From JAUQQI01 sp040289115 (GTDB lineage Bacteria; Chloroflexota; Dehalococcoidia; JAUQQI01): a stretch of 48,047 nt of DNA. The stretch spans positions 1 to 48,047 of the forward strand of contig PSKS01000015.1 of the NCBI GenBank assembly GCA_040289115.1, written 5' to 3'. Numbering within the stretch: the stretch's first letter is position 1; each line of letters starts with the position of its first letter. The notes below the pieces were generated by a model that did not search any database, was not told where the DNA came from, and saw only the letters and a list, made by a program, of their open reading frames with translations. The translations under genes were made by a program, and so were the position numbers. Shown in pieces: positions 39,021 to 47,374 of this stretch.

Positions 39021-40700
39021 CTACTTGTTGAGCCAGACCTTTGTAAGCATCACGCCGGCGTAGCCGTACTCTGTCGTCGAGTACGGGTAGTAGCCGCCGA
39101 CGTAGGGGTGGACGGCCCAGTAGACATAGGGCACCGACCCGGGCGCATAATACATCTTCTCGGCGATGTACCGCTGGATGTCGAAGATAAGCTTGCGCCG
39201 CTCCTCCATGTTCAGGGTTTCGGCCTGCTTTTCAATCATCTGGTCAAGAACCGGGTCGCTGATGTGGGCGTGGTTGCGGTTACCCTTCGAGTGGAACATG
39301 CCGAAAAGGAAGTCGTGGGGCTCCTGGAACGGGGTCTGCAGGCCCCAGACCATCCCCTCTTCAAATTTGCCCAGGAAGGTGGTGGAGATATACGCCGAGT
39401 ATTCCTGCATCCTGAGCTCGACATTGAATCCGGCCCGCTTGAGCTGGGCATGGATGAGCTCCACGTACTGGACCCAGACGGTCCCGTAGCCCGGGGTGCT
39501 TATAAGCACAGTCTTAATACCATTAGGATAGCCGGCCGCAGCCAAAAGCTCCCGGGCCGCCCGGGGATCGTACTTGAAGTACTTGCCCGCCGGCCCCATC
39601 TCCGGGCCCTTCGGGTCCAGCCACCAGGACCGCAGGGCCCAGGGGACAAAGTTATTCCAGCCACCCTCCCCATTGTAGACCACCTTGAGGATCTCGTCCC
39701 GGTCGATGGCCATGGACACGGCCTGCCGAACCCTCGGGTCGTTAAAGGGCGGCTTATCGGCCCGCCAGTACATGAAGGGGATGTACAGATATTCCCACTG
39801 GTAAATCTTGGCGTCGGGGACGGTCTGCTTGAAGTTCTCAAGGTCCTGGGGGTTCACGCCGGCCATATCGACTTCCCGGGCCCGGAGGGCAGCCATGGCC
39901 GTGGCGGTGTCGGGAATGATGAGGCCGACGACCCTATCCACGTATGGCCGGCCCTCCTCGTAGTAGTCAGGGTTGCGCACGAAGGTAAAGGATACCCCGG
40001 ACTCAAAGTTTTCGAGCATAAAGGGCCCGCTGCCGACCACGACTTTGCTGGCATCCCCGTACTGCTCGACGACTTCCCGGGGCACAACCCAGAAGAAATA
40101 CGAGGAGATGTTGGTTAGAAACGGGGCCCAGGGTCGGCTGAGCTTAAACTGGACGGTGTAATCGTCAACGGGCTTAACGTCGGTTACCTGAGCAAAGACA
40201 TTCCGCTCGGCCGACTCCTTCATAAAGCGGTTGAAGGCCCAAACCACGTCATGGGCGGTGACAGGCCGGCCGTTTACCGGCGGCTTATTGTGCCAGCGGG
40301 CGTTTTTGCGCAGATAAAACGTCCAGGTTGTTCCATCTTGGGATATCTCGTACCGTTCGGCCAGGTCCGGCTCGCCGGGGATGAAGGCATTAGCCCCGAC
40401 GTCAGGGCCGTATTTAAACTTAAGGAGTCGGCTGTAGACGAACCCGGAGAAGATCTTGGTCCGGTAAGAGACGTTCAGATAGGGGTCCAAGGTCGGGGGA
40501 TTCTCGGGCATGAGGTTGAGCCGCAGGGTACCGCCGCGCCTGGGGCCCTCCTGCTGGGCCTGGGGGGCCGACGGGGCAGCCTGAGGTGCACAGCCCCATA
40601 AGCTTAGCCCTAAACCGGAAACTGCCCCCGCCTTGAGCAAAGTCCGCCGCGAAAGCCTGCGCCCCAAGAGGTCGGCCCACTTCCGGTCGCTACTGGTCAT
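39021..40700 (-). CDS. Tat-exported substrate-binding lipoprotein, SBP family 5 (module 2)
   Basis: 559 residues from ATG 40700, with GGGAGGAGGG about 12 nt upstream; a longer in-frame extension to 40835 would run through the promoter. Twin-arginine signal (LSRRTLLKAG) and lipobox (LWGC). The solute-binding family 5 fold is seen in RLNLMPENPPTLDPYLN, ERYEISQDGTTWTFYLRKNARWHN, VTAHDVVWAFNRF, VRQAVSMAIDRDEIL and LLAAAGYPNGIK. Abundant aromatic residues suggest a bulky organic ligand, but none can be named. First gene of module 2. Confidence 0.9.
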   Translation of the reverse strand: MTSSDRKWADLLGRRLSRRTLLKAGAVSGLGLSLWGCAPQAAPSAPQAQQEGPRRGGTLRLNLMPENPPTLDPYLNVSYRTKIFSGFVYSRLLKFKYGPDVGANAFIPGEPDLAERYEISQDGTTWTFYLRKNARWHNKPPVNGRPVTAHDVVWAFNRFMKESAERNVFAQVTDVKPVDDYTVQFKLSRPWAPFLTNISSYFFWVVPREVVEQYGDASKVVVGSGPFMLENFESGVSFTFVRNPDYYEEGRPYVDRVVGLIIPDTATAMAALRAREVDMAGVNPQDLENFKQTVPDAKIYQWEYLYIPFMYWRADKPPFNDPRVRQAVSMAIDRDEILKVVYNGEGGWNNFVPWALRSWWLDPKGPEMGPAGKYFKYDPRAARELLAAAGYPNGIKTVLISTPGYGTVWVQYVELIHAQLKRAGFNVELRMQEYSAYISTTFLGKFEEGMVWGLQTPFQEPHDFLFGMFHSKGNRNHAHISDPVLDQMIEKQAETLNMEERRKLIFDIQRYIAEKMYYAPGSVPYVYWAVHPYVGGYYPYSTTEYGYAGVMLTKVWLNK

Positions 40701-40745
40701 TGCCAGAAGCCCTCCTCCCACAAAGTGGTGGGATATTTGCGCCCG

Positions 40746-40775
40746 ATTATACCCTATCACCCTTAGCCTTGTCAA
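40746..40775 (-). promoter_or_regulatory. promoter of ABC module 2
   Basis: Minus strand TTGACA (40775-40770), 18-bp spacer, TATAAT (40751-40746): full consensus hexamers. The leader also contains a CCCAC/GTGGG hairpin just before the ribosome site. Confidence 0.85.
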
Positions 40776-41181
40776 CCGGCAAGTTATTTGACCAGGACTT
40801 TCCAGTTTGTCATTAGCCTTTTTGTAAAAACTCACAATAATATGCGTCTACTGCCCACCCGATTACCGCTTAGCGGTTCTTCCAATTCGGGCCGTCTACA
40901 AGGCTGGAAAACCCTGGCATTTTACTGGGACGTTCTAGCTTTCTGGACCACTTGACTGGGGCCAACCGTTAGATGGTAACTAACCGGTCTGTAGAGGCAT
41001 GGCCGTACGCTACTACCAAAGCATTGGCCGTTTACTAAAAAGGCCCCCACCTGGGTTGGTGCTTTTGCTTTCAGCGGGGTAAAACCACAGGAGTGCAGAA
41101 GCTGCCCCACCTCAGGCAGCAGCCGTCGCCTTCTTCGGGCCTTGGGTTTGTTTCATGGTATAACCGTTACAGGAACATGCC
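40776..41181. other. gene-free divergent intergenic region
   Basis: About 400 bp, AT-richer than its surroundings, with no convincing gene; a 62-codon open frame at 40922-41110 has no family and poor codon pattern. A GCTGCC/GGCAGC hairpin lies at 41101-41120. A TATAAC at 41159-41164 may be the -10 for the next gene. Confidence 0.5.
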
Positions 41182-41742
41182 ATGGTCAGGCGAAGGCGCT
41201 CGCGGCAGGGGGCAGACAGGCGGCTTTTAACTTTGATTGCCGCAGTCGGCATTATCGCCATTGCCGTGCCTATCCTCCCCTACACTGGCGTGCTCCCGGC
41301 CGGGGGTGGGGCCGGGGTGAGTCCGGCCACCAGCACTCTGCCCGGCCGGGCCGTGCCTGACCAGGGCCGGGACCACGTCCTGCCCGGCCAGTCTCACCCG
41401 CCCTACAACACCACGCCACCAACCTCCGGCTGGCACTGGCCTTCCACCGCCCCCTGGGGCATCCACACCGAGCCCATTCCCGACGAGCTCCAGGTTCACA
41501 ACCTCGAACACGGGGGCGTCCTTATCCAGTACAATTGCGACTGCCCCGACCTGGTGGAAAAGCTGGCCGCCATTGTCAAGCGCTACCCTTCCCACGTGAT
41601 TCTGGCCCCGTACCCGAACATGCCCTACCGGGTCGCCCTTACGGCCTGGACCCGGATCGATACCCTCGAGGACTTCGACGAGGCCAGAATCGTCCGGTTC
41701 ATCGAGGCTTACCGGATGCGAGGCCCCGAAAACGCCCCGTAA
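41182..41742 (+). CDS. DUF3105 family membrane-anchored protein
   Basis: 186 residues: a basic N terminus, one transmembrane helix (about 15-35), then an exported domain. DUF3105 motifs are HPPYNTTPPTSGWHW, the His-rich core LQVHNLEHGGVLIQYNC, VILAPYPNMPYRVALTAW and a terminal helix. The conserved His/Glu cluster suggests metal binding outside the membrane. The function of the family is unknown. AGGA precedes the ATG. Transcribed alone. Confidence 0.85.
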   Translation: MVRRRRSRQGADRRLLTLIAAVGIIAIAVPILPYTGVLPAGGGAGVSPATSTLPGRAVPDQGRDHVLPGQSHPPYNTTPPTSGWHWPSTAPWGIHTEPIPDELQVHNLEHGGVLIQYNCDCPDLVEKLAAIVKRYPSHVILAPYPNMPYRVALTAWTRIDTLEDFDEARIVRFIEAYRMRGPENAP

Positions 41743-41763
41743 GGCCTAACGGGCCTCCGGGGG

Positions 41764-42120
41764 CCAGAGGAGAATACCCCCCCTCGGTCATCCGGTCGAT
41801 GATCCGGGCGCGTTGCCTGGCCTCCGCCTGGGAGTACACGTGGGGTTCGAGTCGGGGCAGGCCCAGGGTCTTCGTTCAAGGGCCCCTTCCATCGGTTCCT
41901 CCGGCACGGGAACCCGCTTTCCGAACTCAGCCGGCAGGTCGGTTACCGAATGACCCCGGACGTCGGCCCCAAGTTTTTGAAAGACGGCCTTAGCCGCTTT
42001 ATCGGCAGCCTGCTAGGCAGAGAAGCAGGCCCAATCATAATAGCCTCGGTCCAGGTCGCTCCGGGTGTGGTTAAGGCCCCATTCGGCCTGGGCGATCCAG
42101 TCGCGGCTTCTTTCCAAGGC
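41764..42120 (-). pseudogene. decayed HEPN-domain protein
   Basis: Translating the minus strand from 42120 gives a clear HEPN-domain sequence: ALERSRDWIAQAEWGL, DLDRGYYDWACFSA, then an in-frame TAG (42017-42015) where Gln is usual, then QAADKAAKAVFQKLGADVRGHSVTDL. Further on the match moves to another frame (LEPHVYSQAEARQRARIIDRM near 41850-41790), so there is also a frameshift. The start codon is gone: the 5' end abuts the LLM gene. HEPN proteins are usually toxins paired with MNT nucleotidyltransferases; no partner is seen. Confidence 0.8.
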
Positions 42121-42126
42121 CGGCGG

Positions 42127-43041
42127 TCAGGCTGCCACGGCGGGTCGAATCTCCCGGACGAACCGCTCGATGGTCCTGAAGGTGTCGGCCAGGGTTTCCC
42201 GGTCCAGCTCGGGCACGCTGTAAAAGGTATCCAGCACGAAATGCTGAACGCCTAGCTCCTTAAACTGCTTGAGGTCCTCAATGATGTCGTCGGGCGTCCC
42301 GATGAGGGGGATCCGTCTGTAGCCTTCATCCCGGCGGTCGAGAATCTTAAGGGGCTCCCGGACCGAGATGACGAGCGACTTGGGGTCCCGGCCGTACCGC
42401 TGGCAGTACTGGGTGAGCAGGGCCAGGGCCTGCTTAAGGTCCGGGATTTGGGGGCGGGTGGGGTGCCAGCCGTCCCCAAATCGAACCGCCCGGCGGATGC
42501 CCTTCTCCGAGTTGCCCCCGACCCAGAGGGGCGGGTGGGGCTTCTGGACGGGCTTGGGTGCAAACCGCACGTTGCGAATCTTAAAATAGCGGCCCTCAAA
42601 CTCCGGCACATCCTGGGTCCAGAGGGCCTTAAAAACCCGGATATATTCGTCGCTCAGCCGGCCGCGCTCGCGGAAGGGCACCCCCAGGGCGTTGAACTCG
42701 TCCTCGGCCCAGCCAGCCGCCACCGCAAAGATGGTCCGCCCCTTCGAAAGCACGTCGATGGTCGCCAACATCTTGGCAGTCACCACCGGGTTCCGGTAGG
42801 GCAGGATGAGGGCCGAGGTCCCCAGGGTTATCCGGCGGGTTACCGGAATTACGTAACCTAGCACAATTAAAGGCTCGTAAAAGACCTCTCCGAAGCGACT
42901 TACGGCCGCCTCCGGTACAACCACGTGGTCGGTGGCCCACAGGGAATCGTAGCCGAGCTCCTCGGCCCGCTGGGCAAACTCGACAATGGCCTCGGGGGAA
43001 GCCACCTGCCTAAAGTGGGGCAGGGTCAGGCCGAACTTCAC
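42127..43041 (-). CDS. LLM-class F420-dependent oxidoreductase
   Basis: 304 residues from GTG 43041, which has AAGGAGGG at 9 nt; TTG 43047 is also possible. A luciferase-like (alpha/beta)8 barrel with FGLTLPHF at the N terminus, EELGYDSLWATDHVVVP, RRITLGTSALILPYRNPVVTAK in parts, GAGW-like VAAGWAEDEFNALGV, PPLWVGGNSEKGIRRAVRFGDGWHP in parts, and LIGTPDDIIEDL. This set fits the F420-using subfamily more than the FMN one. Substrate unknown. It overlaps the DtxR gene by a few bases, so the two are coupled. Confidence 0.88.
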   Translation of the reverse strand: MKFGLTLPHFRQVASPEAIVEFAQRAEELGYDSLWATDHVVVPEAAVSRFGEVFYEPLIVLGYVIPVTRRITLGTSALILPYRNPVVTAKMLATIDVLSKGRTIFAVAAGWAEDEFNALGVPFRERGRLSDEYIRVFKALWTQDVPEFEGRYFKIRNVRFAPKPVQKPHPPLWVGGNSEKGIRRAVRFGDGWHPTRPQIPDLKQALALLTQYCQRYGRDPKSLVISVREPLKILDRRDEGYRRIPLIGTPDDIIEDLKQFKELGVQHFVLDTFYSVPELDRETLADTFRTIERFVREIRPAVAA

Positions 43042-43724
43042 GGGCAAGCCCTCCTTTTCTCGTCGGTCTCGGGGATCACGAAGACAAACCGGGCCACATC
43101 CCGGCCGAAGGAGACCGGCCGGTCGCCCACCAGCACCACCAGGCTGTCGCCCCGGGGTCCGTAGTCCAAAACCTTCACGGCTACCCCCGGCTTAAGCCCC
43201 CGCTCCTGAACGTACTGGAGGACGGCCAGGGCATTCTCAACCGGCTCGGCCACCCGGGCCACCCGGCCACACGCCCCCACCGGCAGGACGTCAAGGGGCT
43301 GCTCCAGGTGAAGGTCCGCGGGTGGGGGGTTGCCCGGAATCGGGTTGCCGTGGGGACAGCGGGATGGGTAGCCGAGGAACCGGTTGAGGGCCGCTTCCAC
43401 CTCGGCCGAGATGCAGTGCTCCAAGTTGTGGGCCTCAGCATCAGACTTGGCCCAGTCAAAGCCGAGGACGTCCGTGAGAAAGCGCTCGATAAGCCGGTGG
43501 CGCCGCATCGACGCCTCGGCCAGGGCCTGACCCTTCGGGGTAAGGGCTACCTGCTTGCGGCTGTCCAAGGTGATTAGGGCGTCCCGGGCCATGCGCTGGA
43601 GCATCATCGTGACCGTGGCCCGGGAGACCCCCAAAAGCTCCGCCAACCTGGCCCCAATGACCGGCTGGCGCTCCTCGGCCAGCATGTAAATCGTCTCTAA
43701 ATACTCTTCGACACGCGGGCTCAT
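43038..43724 (-). CDS. DtxR/MntR-family metal-dependent regulator
   Basis: 228 residues from ATG 43724; a TTG at 43760 with a GGGGGGTGG ribosome site is an alternative adding 12 residues. The N-terminal winged helix (SPRVEEYLETIYMLAEE, VSRATVTMMLQRM) is followed by the metal-binding dimerisation domain. Its ligand pattern is RRHRLIERFLTDVLGFDW, EAHNLEHCISAEVEAAL and CPHGNPIP. A C-terminal FeoA/SH3-like domain (about 150-225) closes the protein. Fe2+ or Mn2+ acts as corepressor in the family. An IdeR-like box lies in the divergent promoter region, so it probably controls the transporter operon and itself. Confidence 0.92.
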   Translation of the reverse strand: MSPRVEEYLETIYMLAEERQPVIGARLAELLGVSRATVTMMLQRMARDALITLDSRKQVALTPKGQALAEASMRRHRLIERFLTDVLGFDWAKSDAEAHNLEHCISAEVEAALNRFLGYPSRCPHGNPIPGNPPPADLHLEQPLDVLPVGACGRVARVAEPVENALAVLQYVQERGLKPGVAVKVLDYGPRGDSLVVLVGDRPVSFGRDVARFVFVIPETDEKRRACP

Positions 43725-43773
43725 GTTGGCCGAACGCCCACCCGCCGTCGCCCGAACCAAGGGACCACCCCCC

Positions 43774-43802
43774 TTGACAAAAATAAACTATTTGGTTATA
43801 AA
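43774..43802 (+). promoter_or_regulatory. promoter of the FTR1-like/Phn-type operon
   Basis: TTGACA (43774-43779), 17-bp spacer, TATAAA (43797-43802), placing +1 at about 43809. On the opposite strand TTGTTA/TATAAC at about 18 bp could drive the DtxR gene. Confidence 0.75.
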
Positions 43803-43811
43803 AATACAGAG

Positions 43812-43829
43812 TGTTAGGTTAGTCTAACA
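43812..43829. promoter_or_regulatory. IdeR/DtxR-type operator
   Basis: TGTTAG-GTTAGT-CTAACA, a palindrome with 6-bp arms. Its core TTAGGTTAGTCTAAC is close to the actinobacterial IdeR box (TTAGGTTAGGCTAACCTAA). It overlaps the expected +1 of the plus-strand promoter and lies in front of a DtxR-family gene. Confidence 0.75.
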
Positions 43830-43917
43830 ACCCTTTCGGGTCCAGTACATTATAGCACGGGGTTACTTTTGCCGGGCCGGCCCTGCGGGGATAGCTTACC
43901 CTGTGTAGAGGCTAGGC

Positions 43918-44733
43918 ATGCGCAAAACAGTTTTAATTGGCACCGTCCTGACCATTTTCCTTGCCGGTCTTGGTTTAGCCCTGGGGTTAAGCCCGGTCCT
44001 TAAGGGCCCGCAGGGTTCGCCTCAGCCAGACCCGGCAGTAAGGCAACTTGGGAATGCCACCGTCGGCCTCCACCGGGCCATGGACGCGGCCGCGGCCGGC
44101 GACTTGGAAACCGCCAAGGCCATTATGGCCGACTTTGAATCCATCTGGGAAGACGTTCAAGACAGGGTAGCCGAAACTTCCCCGGAGTATTACCAGGCCA
44201 TCGGGCAAAAGATCGCCAACGTCCGGCAGAAGCTGGCTGGGCCAGCTTCCACCGCTGACCTGGCCGCTTCGATTGAGTCCCTGGATGAGGGCATCGACCT
44301 TTACCTGACCCAGGTGGTTGCCCGGCCGGGCGGCGGGGTCCGCACGCCTGCTGCCCGCCTGGAATCCCTGCTAGACATAATTGCGGCGGCGGAACGGGAC
44401 CTAAGCCAAGGTAATCCGACCGCAGCCCTGGCCAAAGTTCGGGAGTCACAGGCAGTCTGGCCGTTTGTCGAGGCCCAGGTGAAGGCCAGGTCCCCCGACG
44501 CCTATCGGTTGGTTGAGGGTGAGCTTATCGCCGCGATTGCGGCTCTGACCCAGCCGGTCCCGGATGCCCATCGGGCCATCGAAGTCCTTGGAAAGATTGA
44601 GAACGGCTTGCGGCCCCTTACGGAGCGGGAGGTCGAATACGGGGTCTTCGATGCGGCCGTAATCTTACTGCGGGAAGGACTGGAAGCGGTCTTAGTTATC
44701 ACGGCCCTTCAGAAATACTTAGGACGGAGGTAG
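43918..44733 (+). CDS. truncated FTR1-like protein: helical domains plus one REGLE helix
   Basis: 271 residues. An N-terminal signal/anchor helix (5-25) is followed by two related helical repeats (about 45-112 and 145-212: AAGDLETAKAIMADFESIWEDVQ and LSQGNPTAALAKVRESQAVWPFVE, in parts), like the soluble N-terminal part of FTR1/EfeU-type iron permeases. The protein ends with VFDAAVILLREGLEAVLVIT, the first permease helix with the iron-binding REGLE (252-256), then QKYLGRR and a stop. The remaining six helices and second REGLE are absent. The last bases hold the ribosome site of the next gene, so the short form looks established. Under an IdeR-like box, so an iron role is likely. Confidence 0.75.
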   Translation: MRKTVLIGTVLTIFLAGLGLALGLSPVLKGPQGSPQPDPAVRQLGNATVGLHRAMDAAAAGDLETAKAIMADFESIWEDVQDRVAETSPEYYQAIGQKIANVRQKLAGPASTADLAASIESLDEGIDLYLTQVVARPGGGVRTPAARLESLLDIIAAAERDLSQGNPTAALAKVRESQAVWPFVEAQVKARSPDAYRLVEGELIAAIAALTQPVPDAHRAIEVLGKIENGLRPLTEREVEYGVFDAAVILLREGLEAVLVITALQKYLGRR

Positions 44734-44740
44734 GTTTGTA

Positions 44741-45676
44741 ATGGCTAGCCGACTCATTGCCCTTTTCGGGTTGCTCCTTGCCCTTGGGCTGGCGGCCTGT
44801 ACGCCCCAGGCGCCGGGCAAGAACCGCCTGGTGGTGGCCATTCAGCCCACCCTTTCGGCCGCCGAAATGTTGGAAAAGGCCAAGCCCCTTGAAGAGTACC
44901 TGGAGCAGCGGCTGGTGGATGTGGACGTGGAAATCTACGTGCCCCTAACCCAGGCCGGGGTTATCGAGGCCCTCAGGTTCGGGCAGGCCCACGTGGCCTT
45001 TATGGGGCCCTTCCCTGCCCAGTTGGCCGTGGAGCGGGCCGGTGCCGAGCTGGTCCTGGCCGAGGTGCGGGAGGTGATCCATGGCCAGCAGAAAGTGGAA
45101 GCGCCATATTATTTTTCTTACTGGGTTGTGCGGACCGACAGCCCATACCGGCAGCTTGAGGAGCTGCGGGGCCGTCGGGCCTGCTTCCCAAGCCCGGTTT
45201 CCGGCTCCGGCTACATCGCCCCGATGGCTAGGCTTGTGGAGCTTGGGCTGCTGCCCCGGCCCACTCAGGGCGAGGTGGACCCAAAGGCCTTCTTTGGGGA
45301 AGTCCTCTTTGGCGGGGGCTACGGCCAGTGCTGGGAAACCCTTAAGGCCGGGCAGGTAGATGTGACCATCATTGCCGGGGACGTCCCCGAGAGCCTCTAC
45401 CGGGAGGTTCTGGCCAACACCCGGGTCCTGGAACAGCAAGGGCCGCTGCCTTCCCACGCGGTCGTCGTCAGTAAAGACCTTAAGGATCCGTTGCGGTCTC
45501 GGGTTGTCGAAGCCCTGCTCGGGCTTGGGGCCCCCGAGTACCGCCCCTTGATGCGGCAGTTCATTTCGGGCCTCTTCGTTGGCTTCCAGCGGTCCGACGC
45601 AGCCACCCATTTGGGGTCCTTCCAGCAGTTTGTCAAGGTAACCCGGATTGCCTTCACGGAGCGGATAAACCCGTGA
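44741..45676 (+). CDS. PhnD-like ABC transporter substrate-binding lipoprotein
   Basis: 311 residues; signal with lipobox LAAC, so lipid-anchored. It belongs to the phosphonate-binding-like family: VVAIQPTLSAAEMLEKAKPLEEYLE, the FMGPFPAQLAVERAGAEL segment, and SPVSGSGYIAP at the ligand site. Members bind phosphonate, phosphite or other oxyanions. A ribosome site GGAGG lies inside the end of the upstream gene. The IdeR-like box and the FTR1-like partner argue for an iron- or metal-linked ligand instead of phosphonate (inference). No C-P lyase genes are near. Confidence 0.82.
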   Translation: MASRLIALFGLLLALGLAACTPQAPGKNRLVVAIQPTLSAAEMLEKAKPLEEYLEQRLVDVDVEIYVPLTQAGVIEALRFGQAHVAFMGPFPAQLAVERAGAELVLAEVREVIHGQQKVEAPYYFSYWVVRTDSPYRQLEELRGRRACFPSPVSGSGYIAPMARLVELGLLPRPTQGEVDPKAFFGEVLFGGGYGQCWETLKAGQVDVTIIAGDVPESLYREVLANTRVLEQQGPLPSHAVVVSKDLKDPLRSRVVEALLGLGAPEYRPLMRQFISGLFVGFQRSDAATHLGSFQQFVKVTRIAFTERINP

Positions 45677-46476
45677 CGGCCGGGGATTACACCCCCCAAG
45701 ACCAATTTTCCCAAGGTCCGGCGGTAGAAGTCCGGGACCTGTGGCTGGCCTACCGGCCGGGGCAATGGGTGCTTAAAGGGGTCAACCTGACGGTCCCAAG
45801 GGGCGAGCTCTGGGTGGTTATGGGGCCTTCGGGGGCGGGGAAGACCACCCTGATGAAGGTGCTGGCAGGCCTTCTACCCTTTCAGCGGGGGACGGTTGAG
45901 GTCATGGGCTTTCGCCTCCGGGGTGAGCCCCCCCGGTTATTCCGTCGGGCGGTGGGCTACATTCCCCAGCAGCTCGGCCTGGTTCGGGGACTCACCGCCC
46001 TGGAAAACGTGCTTTTGGGAACCCTGGCCCAACACGGCGGGTGGGGCCCCACCTTCGGCTTCTTCCCCCGGGAGGAGGTGGCCAGGGCCCGGGACTACCT
46101 GGGGATGCTGGGTCTGGGGGATAAGGCCGGGGTGAGGGTCTTTAACCTCAGCGGGGGTGAACGGCAGCGGGTGGCCATTGCCAGAACGCTAATGCAAGAT
46201 CCCCAGTTGATTCTGGCTGACGAGTTCGTATCGGACCTGGACCTGCCCCGGGCTGCCCGGATCCTTGAGACCATTCGGGGCCTGGTCCGGGAGCGTGGCC
46301 TTACCCTCCTGATGAACCTGCACGAGATTCAGCTGGTTCAAGAGTTGGCTGACCGGGTCGTGGTTATAAAAGGGGGTCAGGTGGTCTATCGGGGCCCGGC
46401 CCAGGCCCTGGATTGGTCCGAGTTTCGGGCCCTGGTGGAGGCGGAGGATGATGGGGCCAGGGTCGCTGGCGGGTAA
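45673..46476 (+). CDS. PhnC-like ABC transporter ATPase
   Basis: 267 residues. Walker A GPSGAGKTT, Q-loop YIPQQLGLV, signature LSGGERQRVAIARTL, Walker B LILADE and H-loop NLHEIQLV. The overall pattern (MKVLAGLLPFQRGTVEV, LENVLLGTLAQHGGW) matches PhnC. The GTG start overlaps the binding-protein stop by 4 bp. It energises the permease of the next gene. The Walker B Asp-Glu is ADE, as usual for this family. Confidence 0.87.
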   Translation: MTAGDYTPQDQFSQGPAVEVRDLWLAYRPGQWVLKGVNLTVPRGELWVVMGPSGAGKTTLMKVLAGLLPFQRGTVEVMGFRLRGEPPRLFRRAVGYIPQQLGLVRGLTALENVLLGTLAQHGGWGPTFGFFPREEVARARDYLGMLGLGDKAGVRVFNLSGGERQRVAIARTLMQDPQLILADEFVSDLDLPRAARILETIRGLVRERGLTLLMNLHEIQLVQELADRVVVIKGGQVVYRGPAQALDWSEFRALVEAEDDGARVAGG

Positions 46477-47263
46477 GGACCGGGGGCGGGACGCCGCCCT
46501 TCGCCGCTGGCGGGACCTGAGCGGTACCCTGGCGCTCCTGCTGGTACTGGGCTGGATTCTGGGCCGGATGGGGTTCTTCGACCCGGGGCGGCTCACCGGG
46601 GGCCTGGCGAATTTCGGCCGGTTTGCCGCCGAGCTTTTCCCGCCCGACATTTCGGTCCTGCCGGTGGTCTTAAGCGCCCTGGTCGAAACCGTCGAGATGG
46701 CCTTTGCGGGCACCCTCCTCGGGTTTATCGTTTCCTTCCCGCTGGGCGTCCTGGGAACCCGCACCCTCTTTCCTAGGCCGGTGGTGCTGGCCGTGCGGTT
46801 GCTGGTGGCGATAGTCCGCACGGTGCCAAGTCTGCTCTGGGCGCTGATAATGGTCATCGTCGTGGGCCTCGGTCCCCTGGCCGGAACCCTGGCCCTGGCG
46901 CTTTACACCGTCGGCTACCTGGCCAAGCTCTACGCCGAGATTCTAGAAGGGATCGACCCGGAGATTTTAGAGGCCGTTCGGGGCTTAGGAGCCCGGCGCC
47001 ACCACATTGTCCGGTTCGTCTTCTGGCCGGAGGCGGCCAACACCATCCTGAGCCAGCTGCTGTTTATGCTGGAGTACAACATCCGGTCGTCCACGGTGCT
47101 GGGTTTGGTTGGGGCCGGAGGGATCGGCTTCTACATGCAAGTATATATCAGCACCCTGGCCTACGGCCGGCTGGCCACCGTCCTGCTGGCGGTGCTTGCG
47201 GTGGTCCTTATTATGGACGCCCTGAGCGCCTGGGTGAGACGCCGCTACCTTCTTCAAACCTAA
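46448..47263 (+). CDS. PhnE-like ABC transporter permease
   Basis: 271 residues with about six helices. PhnE features: ALVETVEMAFAGTLLGFIVSFPLGVLGTR in parts, RTVPSLLWALIMVIVVGLGPLAG, the EAA loop GIDPEILEAVRGLGARRHHIVRFVFWPE in parts, and EYNIRSSTVLGLVGAGGIGFYM. The start overlaps the ATPase gene by 29 bp. Last gene of the operon; about 110 bp without features follow. Confidence 0.87.
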   Translation: MMGPGSLAGKDRGRDAALRRWRDLSGTLALLLVLGWILGRMGFFDPGRLTGGLANFGRFAAELFPPDISVLPVVLSALVETVEMAFAGTLLGFIVSFPLGVLGTRTLFPRPVVLAVRLLVAIVRTVPSLLWALIMVIVVGLGPLAGTLALALYTVGYLAKLYAEILEGIDPEILEAVRGLGARRHHIVRFVFWPEAANTILSQLLFMLEYNIRSSTVLGLVGAGGIGFYMQVYISTLAYGRLATVLLAVLAVVLIMDALSAWVRRRYLLQT

Positions 47264-47374
47264 GCCGAGGGGTAAGCGAGCTGTCGGCCGACGCAGGCTT
47301 GTAGCGGCGGCCGGCCTGAGTTAATATCTAGTTGGAGTTGGGTATAAAGGGGTAAAATCGCGACCAAAGCTGTA

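Noticed and set aside
38505..40118. 537-codon plus-strand open frame over the module 2 transporter genes
   Set aside because: It is antisense to a well-supported permease and binding-protein pair; the composition (His/Gly/Asp rich) is typical of a reverse-frame artefact.
40922..41110. 62-codon minus-strand frame in the divergent intergenic region
   Set aside because: No ribosome site, no family, and codon pattern unlike neighbouring genes.
44741..47263. phosphonate uptake operon by name
   Set aside because: The transporter is of the Phn type, but there is no C-P lyase or phosphonatase, and the upstream iron box and FTR1-like gene point elsewhere; the substrate is left open.
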